Source of the DNA: Microbacteriaceae bacterium
GTDB lineage: Bacteria > Actinomycetota > Actinomycetes > Actinomycetales > Microbacteriaceae
Reading direction: 5' to 3'
NCBI GenBank assembly: GCA_025465035.1
Contig: JAODMH010000089.1
Location: 1-35,275, forward strand
DNA: 35,275 nucleotides
Shown here: piece by piece, positions 8,362 to 16,863 of the stretch
Layout: each line of letters begins with the position of its first letter
Position numbering within the stretch: position 1 is the stretch's first letter
Notes under the pieces: generated by a model
The model's database searches: none
What the model saw: only the letters and a program-made list of their open reading frames with translations
Told to the model about the DNA's origin: nothing
Program-made: the position numbers and the translations under genes

Positions 8362-8856
8362 TCAGACGGTTTTCATGACGTCGGCAGTGAAAGACTGCAC
8401 CCGGTTGAGCAGCCCCTCGGCTCGGCGGGCGACGATCTCGGATGGGTCGGGCTGCATCGGCAGTTTCGGCGGAACGATGCGGATGATGAGGGAGCAGGCG
8501 AGGTCCGCACAGATATACATGCCAACGGTGTTGCCGTCGCGGCCGGCCTGCCCTGCCCTGGCCGCGACGAACAGCGCAACCTGGTCGGAGGGTTGAGGGG
8601 TGTGGCACAGCGAGCACATCGCCGAGATTCCCGGACGCATGCTCGCGCCGGATGCTCTGAGCACCACGCCGACGGGCTGGTCCTGCACCCAGTGGACGAG
8701 ATAGCCGCGCAGGGGTGCCCGGTGGTCACGCCACCCGAGGTACTCGCGTTCCTCCCAGAGCACCTCATGCAGGCCAGGGAGCGGCATCCGCTCGATCTCG
8801 CCATGGGTCGCATTCACGATGCTGGACCGGATCTCGGTTTCGCTAAGCGGTTTCAC
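8362..8856 (-). CDS. FBP-domain (FusB/FusC-type treble-clef zinc finger) protein
   Basis: VKPLSETEIRSSIVNATHGEIERMPLPG...WRDHRAPLRGYLVHW...CSLCHTPQPSDQVALFVAARAGQAGRDGNTVGMYICADLACSLIIR; CxxC...CxxxxC zinc-binding pattern. Confidence 0.82.
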   Translation of the reverse strand: MKPLSETEIRSSIVNATHGEIERMPLPGLHEVLWEEREYLGWRDHRAPLRGYLVHWVQDQPVGVVLRASGASMRPGISAMCSLCHTPQPSDQVALFVAARAGQAGRDGNTVGMYICADLACSLIIRIVPPKLPMQPDPSEIVARRAEGLLNRVQSFTADVMKTV

Positions 8857-8917
8857 GTTCTCCTCGCCGGGGGTCTGATGCTTAAAAGCGTAGCCCGCAC
8901 TCTGATTAGATGATCGA

Positions 8918-9463
8918 GTGTTCACGCTCGGTACCCTGACCTCCGTTTCCGCCGCTGCACGCCCCGAGCTCCTCGCTCCGGCCACGCTCGCGATGCTGAT
9001 CTCGCTCGACCTGCTCGACGAGGTGGGCGTCGCGGAGATCGATGGCGCTCTTTCGGACACCGCCGCTACGCGCTCCGAATTCGGCCTGGCATCCGAGTCG
9101 CTCGCCAATTGCGTGATCGTCGGCGGTAGGCGCGAGGGGGTCGAGAAGATTGCCGCCTGCGTGGTGCTCGCAAGCACTCGGGCGGACGTCAACAACACCG
9201 TCAAGCGGCTGCTCGATGTGCGCAAGGCCTCCTTCCTGCCGATGGAGCAGGCCGTCGAGCTCACCGGTATGGAGTACGGCGGCATCACGCCGATCGGCCT
9301 GCCGGATGCCTGGCCGGTGCTCGTGGACAGCCGCGTGATCGAGGCGGGGGTCGTGATCATCGGATCGGGGGTGCGGCCGTCGAAGATCCTGTTACCGGGT
9401 GCGCTGCTGGCTCGGATTCCCGGGGCGCAGGTCGTTGAGGGACTGGCTCGGGAAGTCGAGTAG
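8918..9463 (+). CDS. YbaK/aminoacyl-tRNA deacylase-associated domain protein
   Basis: LANCVIVGGRREGVEKIAACVVLASTRADVNNTVKRLLDVRKASFLPMEQAVELTGMEYGGITPIGLPDAWPVLVDSRVIEAGVVIIGSGVRPSKILLPGALL. Confidence 0.9.
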   Translation: MFTLGTLTSVSAAARPELLAPATLAMLISLDLLDEVGVAEIDGALSDTAATRSEFGLASESLANCVIVGGRREGVEKIAACVVLASTRADVNNTVKRLLDVRKASFLPMEQAVELTGMEYGGITPIGLPDAWPVLVDSRVIEAGVVIIGSGVRPSKILLPGALLARIPGAQVVEGLAREVE

Positions 9464-9472
9464 CGACGCCGA

Positions 9473-9702
9473 TTACGCGCCCTTCGCTGGCCAGTGGTAG
9501 ACAAAAGCTCCGTAGGTCGCGGGGATAGCGAGTGCGACCAGGGCTCAGCGCCGCGAAGAAATCGGGTTTGGTCGGGCGTCTGGCGATGAAGTCGAAGTAC
9601 ACCCACCACATCCCGAATCCGATGGTCAGGCCCAGCGCGGCATCGACGATCCTGATCGGCCAACCGCTCGATGCCGATCGCCCTCGTCACGCAAGACCGG
9701 GC
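9473..9702 (-). pseudogene. Remnant of an LtrA-like (low temperature requirement A) membrane protein
   Basis: Reverse strand reads ...GWPIRIVDAALGLTIGFGMWWVYFDFIARRPTKPDFFAALSP, then must change frame to continue LVALAIPATYGAFVYHWPAKGA*. No start in frame and an upstream TGA. Confidence 0.45.
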
Positions 9703-9828
9703 GCCGCCAGGGGAATCGGCATGCGGCGACGTTGAGGGGGCATATGAGCTCCCCATTGCCCATCGCCAGGCGGTTCCTCTCCGCATCGAATTTGTGGAAA
9801 AGTTTTTCTCACAGATCTGATCCAGACC

Positions 9829-9846
9829 TTCGAATCTATGTTCGAA
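9829..9846. promoter_or_regulatory. LexA/SOS-box-like operator TTCGAATCTATGTTCGAA
   Basis: Core TCGAAT-CTAT-GTTCGA differs at one base from TCGAAC-N4-GTTCGA; ends 17 nt before the HNH gene start; 16/18 identical to the alkB palindrome. Confidence 0.7.
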
Positions 9847-9863
9847 TCTGGCAACATTGAGGC

Positions 9864-11246
9864 ATGTCCTCGATCCTCGAAAACATTGCGACCGCCCTCA
9901 CGGCAGTCGCCGATGTGCCCGTCGAGGCGTCGATATTTCCCAGGCTGTCCGATGACGACCTTGTCCTGGTGCAGGCGAAGCTTGCCGAATTGCGTCGTCT
10001 TGTCGACGCCCGCTCGGCCGCGGCCGCCGCGCACATCGCTCACCGCTCACGGCGCGAACTCGGGTACGGCGGGCTCGCCCAGCGAAGAGGTCATCGCACG
10101 GCGGATGCTCTGATCCAGAGCGTCACGCGTTCGACTCGTCAGGATGCCCGTGCTCTCATGAGGGTCGGTGCGGTCCTGCGTGAATCACAGGTCGAAGCCG
10201 ATTCGCCCCAGCTGTGGTTCGGCAACATCGGCGAAGCTGTCGCCCGAGGCGATCTCAGCCTCGCGGCAGCCGACGCAATTCGCACTGGCCTCGGCATGCC
10301 AGGCGATCGGGTCGGCACGGAGTCATTGCGCGAAGCGACTCGGGTTCTCGTGACTTCTGCACAGACACTCGATGCTGACGTGCTCTTCACTAAAGCCCGC
10401 GCCCTCAGGGACCAGTTGGATGCCGCGGGCATTGCCGACCGCGAGGCGGAACGTCGCGCCCGCCGCTATCTTCGACTGGCCCCATTGGCTGACGGAATGG
10501 TCAGGCTGACCGTCCTGCTCGATCCGGAATCCGCCGCGCTGGTGACGGATGCCGTAGACCTCGTGACTTCCCCGCGCCGGGGAGGTCCGCGATTTGTTGC
10601 TCGAGCCGAGAAGTCGCGCGCGGAGGAACTGCTCGCAGATGAGCGGACAACGGACCAGATCACGCTCGACGCTCTCGTCGGCATGGTGAAGATCGCGGGT
10701 GATGCCGATGCTGGCACGGTCTTCGGCAACAGGCGTCCCGGTGTTCGCGTGCTGGTCAGCGCACGAGCACTCGAGCGCCCGTCGGGTCATGGGCGAATCG
10801 AAGGCCGGTCCGATCCGGTCTCGATAGAGACAGTCGAACGATATGCCTGCGACGCCGGTATCGTGCCCATCGCGTTCGACGATGATGGCGCATGCCTCAA
10901 CGTGGGTCGCGAACAACGGTTGTTCACGGCCCGGCAGCGGATGGCCCTCGGCGCTCGCGACGGCGGATGCCTCTGGCCGGAGTGCCGACGGCCGCCCTCC
11001 TGGTGCGAGGCACATCACATCGACCACTGGCATCGAGATCACGGAGAGACAAACGTTGCCGACGGGGTACTCCTCTGCCGGCATCATCACATGCTGTTGC
11101 ACGACAACCATTGGCAGATCGTGCGGCGCGGTGCGGAATACCTTCTGGTTCCGCCGGACAGCATAGATGCGTCGCGCACCCCGATACCGCTGCCATCGAA
11201 AAGCTCCGCACTGGGCGACCTGCTTGTCGAGCAGCGGGTCGGGTGA
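9864..11246 (+). CDS. DUF222 / HNH endonuclease (13E12 repeat family)
   Basis: DUF222-like N-terminal region, then CLWPECRRPPSWCEAHHIDHWHRDHGETNVADGVLLCRHHHMLLHDNHWQI (HNH). Confidence 0.95.
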   Translation: MSSILENIATALTAVADVPVEASIFPRLSDDDLVLVQAKLAELRRLVDARSAAAAAHIAHRSRRELGYGGLAQRRGHRTADALIQSVTRSTRQDARALMRVGAVLRESQVEADSPQLWFGNIGEAVARGDLSLAAADAIRTGLGMPGDRVGTESLREATRVLVTSAQTLDADVLFTKARALRDQLDAAGIADREAERRARRYLRLAPLADGMVRLTVLLDPESAALVTDAVDLVTSPRRGGPRFVARAEKSRAEELLADERTTDQITLDALVGMVKIAGDADAGTVFGNRRPGVRVLVSARALERPSGHGRIEGRSDPVSIETVERYACDAGIVPIAFDDDGACLNVGREQRLFTARQRMALGARDGGCLWPECRRPPSWCEAHHIDHWHRDHGETNVADGVLLCRHHHMLLHDNHWQIVRRGAEYLLVPPDSIDASRTPIPLPSKSSALGDLLVEQRVG

Positions 11247-11279
11247 TCACGGTTGCTGAGGCGCGACGAGGGGCCGACG

Positions 11280-12806
11280 ATGGCACGCCGACGAATGCAG
11301 TTGAATTGCGGGGTGACCTCCGACCGCATAGCCCAGCTGCGAAACGACCTGATCGCCGCCAACTTCACTGTCGAAGCGCTTACGAAGCTGTGGGGCGAGC
11401 AGGCTGACGCTGCGCTGCATCGGGCGCATCGCGTTCCGGCGCTGCGAGCACTCGCCAGGGCAGACCGGGTGTCGCCCGCGGCAACCCTCGCGACCCTGTT
11501 CGTGCTCGGAGTCCCGGTCGCTGAGCGGGAGTTCGCCGCGGCGGTCCTCGACCTCGGAATAGATGGTGCGATCTCGCTCGGGCTGGTGGAGCAGGCGAAC
11601 GGAATCATCCGGCCGCTCCTCGACCTGCGCCCGTACAGCTTCGTCGATGCGCACGGCGTCGTGAGCTGGTGGATCGCGAGCGACCTCGGTGAACTTTCGG
11701 TGGGAGGCGCCCTGCGTGAAGACCACGTCCTGGGCGTCGGCGGCGCGTCGACCACGCTCAGCGGCCTGATGATCGGCACGCCCGTGGAGAACGCCCTGGA
11801 CCTGGGAACAGGATGCGGCATCCAGGCCATGCACGCGGCCCGGCACGCGAGGCGGGTCGTCGCGACCGATATCTCCCGGCGTGCACTCGACCTCGCGCGG
11901 TTCAACGCCCACCTCAACGGAATCGACAACATCGAGTTTCGGCTCGGCAGCCTCTTCGAACCGGTGTCGGGGGAGCGCTTCGGGCATATCGTCTCGAACC
12001 CGCCGTTCGTGATCACCCCGCGCGTCGCGGGGGTGCCTGCCTACGAATACCGGGACGGCGGACTCGTCGGCGATGCGCTCGTCGCTGCGGTCGTCGCGGA
12101 CGCCGCAGACCACCTCGAGTCCGGCGGCGTCGCGCAACTGCTCGGCAACTGGGAGTACCGGTCGGGCGAGGACGGGCTGGAGCGGGTCGGTGCGTGGATC
12201 GATGCGACCGGCCTCGACGCCTGGGTGGTCGAGCGGGAGGTGCAGGATGTCGCGCTGTACTCGGAAACCTGGATCCGGGATGGGGGCACTCGCCCGGGGC
12301 CAGAGTTCGATCGGCTGGACGGTGCGTGGCTCGACGATTTCGAGGCCCGCGGTGTCACGCGGGTCGGTTTCGGTTACCTGACGCTGCGCGCTCCTGACCG
12401 CGTGGCAACGCTGCACCGACTGGAACGGCTCGATGGGCCGATCGGTTCCGGCCTCGGCCCGCACCTCGCGGCGACGCTCGAGGCCCATGACCGGCAGTCC
12501 GCCCTGACCGATGACGAACTCTCCCGGCTCGTGTTGACGGTCGCACAGGATGTCACGGAGGAGCGTCACTACTGGCCGGGCGCCGAAGATCCCACGGTCA
12601 TGATGCTCCGACAGGGCAGTGGGTTCGGCCGGTCGATCGGCATCGTCACCGGTCTGGCGGCTCTCGTCGGTGCCTGCGACGGCGAGCTCAGCGTCCGCGC
12701 GATCATCGCAGCGATCGCGCAGCTGCTCGAGGTCGATGAGCTCACCCTCAGCGACGAGCTGCTGCCGAGCATCCGCGAACTCATCGAGACCGGTTTTCTC
12801 ACTTAA
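11280..12806 (+). CDS. Class I SAM-dependent methyltransferase (HemK/PrmC-like NPP[FY] motif)
   Basis: ALDLGTGCGIQAMHAARHARRVVATDISRRALDLARFNAHLNGIDNIEFRLGSLFEPVSGERFGHIVSNPPFVITPR. Start uncertain (track start 11253). Confidence 0.9.
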   Translation: MARRRMQLNCGVTSDRIAQLRNDLIAANFTVEALTKLWGEQADAALHRAHRVPALRALARADRVSPAATLATLFVLGVPVAEREFAAAVLDLGIDGAISLGLVEQANGIIRPLLDLRPYSFVDAHGVVSWWIASDLGELSVGGALREDHVLGVGGASTTLSGLMIGTPVENALDLGTGCGIQAMHAARHARRVVATDISRRALDLARFNAHLNGIDNIEFRLGSLFEPVSGERFGHIVSNPPFVITPRVAGVPAYEYRDGGLVGDALVAAVVADAADHLESGGVAQLLGNWEYRSGEDGLERVGAWIDATGLDAWVVEREVQDVALYSETWIRDGGTRPGPEFDRLDGAWLDDFEARGVTRVGFGYLTLRAPDRVATLHRLERLDGPIGSGLGPHLAATLEAHDRQSALTDDELSRLVLTVAQDVTEERHYWPGAEDPTVMMLRQGSGFGRSIGIVTGLAALVGACDGELSVRAIIAAIAQLLEVDELTLSDELLPSIRELIETGFLT

Positions 12807-12870
12807 CCTACGGCGTTCCGGTGCCGGAAGATCGTGTCACCGCTGCCCGTGGCCCAACAGGAGAGATAAC

Positions 12871-13275
12871 GATGTCCACCAAGATCTTCGTCAACCTGCC
12901 CGTGAAAGACCTCGATCGGTCGAAGGCCTTCTTCGGCGCGCTCGGCTATAGCTTCAATCCGCAGTTCACCGACGAGAATGCCGCGAGTATGGTCATCGCC
13001 GACGACATCTTCGCGATGCTGCTGGTCGAGCCGTTCTTTCAGGGATTTACCCCGAAACCGATCGTGGATGCGACGTCCGCGACTGAAGTGCTCATCGCGT
13101 TAAGTGCGGAGAGCAGGGAAGAAGTAGACGCGCTCGTCGACAAGGCGGTTGCCGCGGGGCCGTCAACTACGCCGAACCGCAGGATCACGGCTTCATGTAC
13201 CAGCGCAGTTTTCAGGACCTCGACGGGCACCTGTGGGAGATCCTCTGGATGGATCCCGCTACGGTGCAGGGTTAG
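12871..13275 (+). pseudogene. VOC/glyoxalase-family protein interrupted by a -1 frameshift
   Basis: MSTKIFVNLPVKDLDRSKAFFGALGYSFNPQFTDENAASMVI...EEVDALVDKAVAAG in frame 1, then VNYAEPQDHGFMYQRSFQDLDGHLWEILWMDPATVQG* in the next frame from about 13160 (GCGGGGCCGTC). Confidence 0.85.
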
Positions 13276-13334
13276 CACCGCGTAGGGTCGAGTGCCGCCG
13301 GTTGAATGCCTGGGCCGATCACAATGAGACTTGC

Positions 13335-13365
13335 GCCACAAAGCTAATGGCATTAGCTTTGTGGC
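13335..13365. promoter_or_regulatory. 31-bp palindrome (15-bp perfect arms, 1-bp centre), probable TetR operator
   Basis: GCCACAAAGCTAATG-G-CATTAGCTTTGTGGC ends 1 nt before the hydrolase ATG. Confidence 0.85.
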
Positions 13366-13366
13366 T

Positions 13367-14227
13367 ATGAATACTTCTACCTCGCAGGATGTCCGGTTTC
13401 TGGTTCGCCCGGAAGGGCGCATCTCCTACACCGTCGAGGGCTCCGGCCCGCTGGTGATCGCGGTTCCCGGCATGGGTGATCTTCGCTCCAGCTATCGTGA
13501 ACTCCTTCCCCCGCTTCTCGAGGCCGGCTACCGTGTCGCGGTGATGGACCTGCGCGGTCACGGGCAGAGCGATACGACGTTCACCACGCACGGGGACGTC
13601 GCCACCGCACAGGATCTGCTCGCCCTCATCGAGGAGCTGGGCGGGCCGGCCACCGTGCTCGGCAATTCGATGGGCGCCGCCTCGGCTGCCTGGGCGGCCG
13701 CCGAGCGGGCGGAGCTGATCGCGGGCCTCGTGTTCTACGGTCCGCTGCTGCGTGACGCGACGGCGTCCATGTTCGCGAGGGCAGCCAATCGGCTGCTCTA
13801 CAGGTTCGCGCTCGCTCGCCCATGGGGCGCCCGATTCTGGTCCGGGTACTACCGCTCGATCAACAGGGGAACCCGCGCGCCGTGGCTGGAGGAGCAGGTG
13901 GCATCGATCAGGGCGAGCCTGGGCGAGCCGGGACGCCTTCGTTCGTTCCGCGATCTCGCGCTACAACTCGACCATTCTGTGGTCGAGTCCCGACTCGAAC
14001 AGGTGCGCGCCCCCATCCGCGCCTTCGTCGGGGATCTCGACCCCGACTATCCCGACCCACGAGCCGAGCGCGAATGGATCGCGACGCTGGGTGCACGCGC
14101 GGAGCTCGTTCCCGAGTCCGGCCACTACCCGCACGCACAGCGTCCGGAGGTCGTGATCCCCGCGACGCTCGACTTCCTGGCCGGTCTGCGCGACACGACC
14201 ACGGGGGAGTGGGCCGATCGTGCCTAG
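13367..14227 (+). CDS. Alpha/beta fold hydrolase
   Basis: MNTSTSQDVRFLVRPEGRISYTVEGSGPLVIAVPGMGDLRSSYRELLPPLLEAGYRVAVMDLRGHGQSD...VLGNSMGAASA. Confidence 0.92.
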   Translation: MNTSTSQDVRFLVRPEGRISYTVEGSGPLVIAVPGMGDLRSSYRELLPPLLEAGYRVAVMDLRGHGQSDTTFTTHGDVATAQDLLALIEELGGPATVLGNSMGAASAAWAAAERAELIAGLVFYGPLLRDATASMFARAANRLLYRFALARPWGARFWSGYYRSINRGTRAPWLEEQVASIRASLGEPGRLRSFRDLALQLDHSVVESRLEQVRAPIRAFVGDLDPDYPDPRAEREWIATLGARAELVPESGHYPHAQRPEVVIPATLDFLAGLRDTTTGEWADRA

Positions 14228-14828
14228 GGTCGGCCTCAACCGCGCCGCTGTTGTCGCGACGGCGATCGACCTCGTCGATGAGGGTGGCGCTTCGGGATTC
14301 GCTGACCTCACGTTCGCCGCGCTCGCCGCCCGCGCGGGGATCGCCGTTCCGAGCCTCTACAAACATGTGACATCGTTCGCCGATCTCCGTCGCGAGATCG
14401 CCATCGACTCGGTGAACCAGCTCACCAGCGTGATCTCGGCGGCCTCGACGGGCCTCGCGGGTCGGGATGCGGTGCGGGCGATGGCAGATGCGGTGCGCGC
14501 CTTCGCACACGCCCATCCCGGTCGCTATGCCGCGACCCAGGTCGCCCCGCGCCCGGACGAGCCTCTCGATCGTGCGCTGGCCGCGGCGGGTGCGCGCACG
14601 ATCGAGGTGATCGCAGCCGTGCTTCGAGGGTTCGAGTTGCCGCCGGAACTGACGATCGATGCCATCCGCGTCATCCGCTCCTCGCTGCACGGGTTCATCC
14701 TGCTCGAGGTCGGCGGCGGGTTCGGTCTGCCGGACGACCTCGACCGCAGCTTCGCGCTCCTGGTCGAGATGGTGACCGTGGGCGTCGAAAGGATCAGCGC
14801 CGAGTCGCGGGCCGTTGCGACCGGCTAG
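14220..14828 (+). CDS. TetR/AcrR family regulator
   Basis: VGLNRAAVVATAIDLVDEGGASGFADLTFAALAARAGIAVPSLYKHVTSFADLRREIAIDSV; overlaps the hydrolase stop by 8 nt. Confidence 0.93.
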   Translation: MPRVGLNRAAVVATAIDLVDEGGASGFADLTFAALAARAGIAVPSLYKHVTSFADLRREIAIDSVNQLTSVISAASTGLAGRDAVRAMADAVRAFAHAHPGRYAATQVAPRPDEPLDRALAAAGARTIEVIAAVLRGFELPPELTIDAIRVIRSSLHGFILLEVGGGFGLPDDLDRSFALLVEMVTVGVERISAESRAVATG

Positions 14829-15454
14829 AGTCCGCGCGCCACCATGTCGACGAGACGCTCGCTCGCCTCCTCGATCATCTCCGGGGTGAGACCACGCAGT
14901 GGTCCGTCGATCATGAGCATGCCGAGACCGTGAACGGATGACCAGGCCAGCAACTCTGCGCCCCTCCGACGTTCCTCTGGCATGGCTCCGACCTCCACGA
15001 GGTGGTCGAGCACTCCGGCGAGCAGCTGAAACGGGGTGCGGCCACCCTCCCCGGCCTTCGTGGGCGACTCGGCATTGCCGAGGTCGTCGGGCACCGAGAA
15101 CGCTGTCCTGAAGAGCCCCGGTTCCTCGCGGGCAAAGGCGAGATAGCCGAGGCCGACGGCCCGCAGCTCTTGGCGTGCATCGTTCTTCGGATCGCCGGAG
15201 TCGGGAACGGACGCGATCGCGGCCTCCATGCTGTCGGCCGCGAGTCCCTGGGCGGTCGCGGACACCGCGAGGAGTAGCGCCCGACGGTCGGCGAAGTGGC
15301 GGTAGGCCGCGTTAGGGGACACCCCGGCGCGCCTCGTCGCCTCCCGCAGCACCACGGCATCCGGGCCGCCGTCCCGCGCCATCTCGATGCCGGCCGACAG
15401 CAGGGTGCCCCTGAGGTCACCGTGCCGGTAGGTCCCACGGCCGACCGCACTCAT
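14825..15454 (-). CDS. TetR/AcrR family regulator (WHG-type C-terminal domain)
   Basis: YRHGDLRGTLLSAGIEMARDGGPDAVVLREATRRAGVSPNAAYRHFADRRALLLAVSATAQGLAADSMEAAI. Confidence 0.93.
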   Translation of the reverse strand: MSAVGRGTYRHGDLRGTLLSAGIEMARDGGPDAVVLREATRRAGVSPNAAYRHFADRRALLLAVSATAQGLAADSMEAAIASVPDSGDPKNDARQELRAVGLGYLAFAREEPGLFRTAFSVPDDLGNAESPTKAGEGGRTPFQLLAGVLDHLVEVGAMPEERRRGAELLAWSSVHGLGMLMIDGPLRGLTPEMIEEASERLVDMVARGL

Positions 15455-15509
15455 CGCATCCCACCCCTCTGACGGTAGAAGCCTGGACGGCGGAACGAAT
15501 CCGTGTCAT

Positions 15510-15526
15510 TGTGGACAGTGTACACA
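15510..15526. promoter_or_regulatory. TetR-type operator candidate between divergent tetR and VOC genes
   Basis: TGTGGACAGTGTACACA, 17-bp near-perfect palindrome (one mismatched pair plus central base). Confidence 0.6.
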
Positions 15527-15551
15527 TTCCGATGATCCGAGGAGAACAGCG

Positions 15552-15932
15552 ATGTTCACGACAGACAGGGCCTTCAGCGGTTTCTCGATCGACGATTTCG
15601 AGGCTGCGAGAAAATTCTATGGCGAGACACTCGGCCTCCGAGTGTCCAAGGACGGGATGGGATTCCTCAACATCCACCTCGACAGCGGTGCGACGGTGCT
15701 CGCCTACGTGAAAGGCAACCACGAGCCCGCGAGCTACACGATCATGAACTTTCCCGTCGACGATGTGGATGCGGCGGTGGATGACCTCAATTCGCGCGGG
15801 GTCACGACCAAGATCTATGACGACGGTCAGATGCCCGCCGATCACAAAGGGATAATGCGCGGCAACGGGCCGGACATCGCCTGGTTCCGCGACCCGGCCG
15901 GAAACGTGCTGTCGGTGCTCAAGGCCGATTAG
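15552..15932 (+). CDS. VOC (glyoxalase/bleomycin-resistance-like) family protein
   Basis: MFTTDRAFSGFSIDDFEAARKFYGETLGLRVSKDGMGFLNIHLDSGATVLAYVKGNHEPASYTIMNFPVDDVDAAVDDLNSRGV...IAWFRDPAGNVLSVL. Confidence 0.93.
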   Translation: MFTTDRAFSGFSIDDFEAARKFYGETLGLRVSKDGMGFLNIHLDSGATVLAYVKGNHEPASYTIMNFPVDDVDAAVDDLNSRGVTTKIYDDGQMPADHKGIMRGNGPDIAWFRDPAGNVLSVLKAD

Positions 15933-16029
15933 CGACTTCGTTGCGAGCCGCGCCGATGTCGGCGGATCGGGGAGACGAGGGAATGCCGATGTGGCCTGTC
16001 GACGTTAACCTGTCGTCGAAGGAGGCCGC

Positions 16030-16863
16030 ATGGCAGGCAAAGTTTGGTTCATCACGGGAACATCGCGCGGTTTTGGGCGGGAATGGACGATCGCCGCACT
16101 CGATCGCGGCGATCGAGTCGCAGCGACAGCGCGCAACATCGACAGTTTGACAGCGCTCGTCGAGCAGTACGGCGACGCGGTGTTGCCGATCGAGCTCGAC
16201 GTCACGGACCGCGCCGCCGCGACGGCGGCGGTGGGCAGGGCGCGCGATCATTTCGGCCGCCTCGACGTCGTCATCAACAACGCGGGCTATGGCCACTTCG
16301 GATTCATCGAGGAGGTCGCGGAGGATGAGGCGCGAGCCCAGATCGAGACCAATCTCTTCGGCGCGCTGTGGGTCACGCAGGCCGCCATTCCGATCATGCG
16401 TGAGCAGGGCGGCGGGCACATCATCCAGGTGTCCTCGATCGGCGGCATCAGCGCATTCCCGATCGTCGGCCTGTATCACGCTTCCAAATGGGCACTGGAG
16501 GGCTTCTCCCAGGCCCTGGCTCAGGAGGTCGCGGGCTTCGGCATCAATGTCACGCTGGTTGAGCCGGGTGGGTTCTCCACGGACTGGAGCGGGTCGTCCT
16601 CGGTGCATTCCGAGCCGAACCCCGCATATGACGATTTCCGCACGCAGGTGCAGGAGGTGCGGCAGCTGCGTAACGCGAACCCGGGCGACCCCGTCGCGAC
16701 CCGGAGCGCGATCCTCAAGGTGGTGGACGCCGACCGGCCGCCGCTGAGGATCTTCTTTGGTGAGTCACCCCTCGGCACGGCGAAGGCCGACTATGCCAGC
16801 CGTCTGGCCCTTTGGGAACAGTGGAACGACGTCTCGATCGAGGCCCAGGGCTCGGCCGACTAG
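16030..16863 (+). CDS. SDR family oxidoreductase
   Basis: MAGKVWFITGTSRGFGREWTIAALDRGDRVAATAR...LDVVINNAGYGHFGFIEE...GLYHASKWALEGFSQALAQEV. Confidence 0.95.
   Translation: MAGKVWFITGTSRGFGREWTIAALDRGDRVAATARNIDSLTALVEQYGDAVLPIELDVTDRAAATAAVGRARDHFGRLDVVINNAGYGHFGFIEEVAEDEARAQIETNLFGALWVTQAAIPIMREQGGGHIIQVSSIGGISAFPIVGLYHASKWALEGFSQALAQEVAGFGINVTLVEPGGFSTDWSGSSSVHSEPNPAYDDFRTQVQEVRQLRNANPGDPVATRSAILKVVDADRPPLRIFFGESPLGTAKADYASRLALWEQWNDVSIEAQGSAD

Noticed and set aside
11247-12569. 440-aa minus-strand ORF opposite the methyltransferase
   Set aside because: Antisense shadow ORF; the plus strand has a clear SAM-binding and NPPF motif.
12980-13180. Programmed ribosomal frameshifting in the VOC gene
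   Set aside because: No slippery heptamer plus downstream structure is apparent; a single-base deletion or sequencing error in the G run is the simpler explanation.
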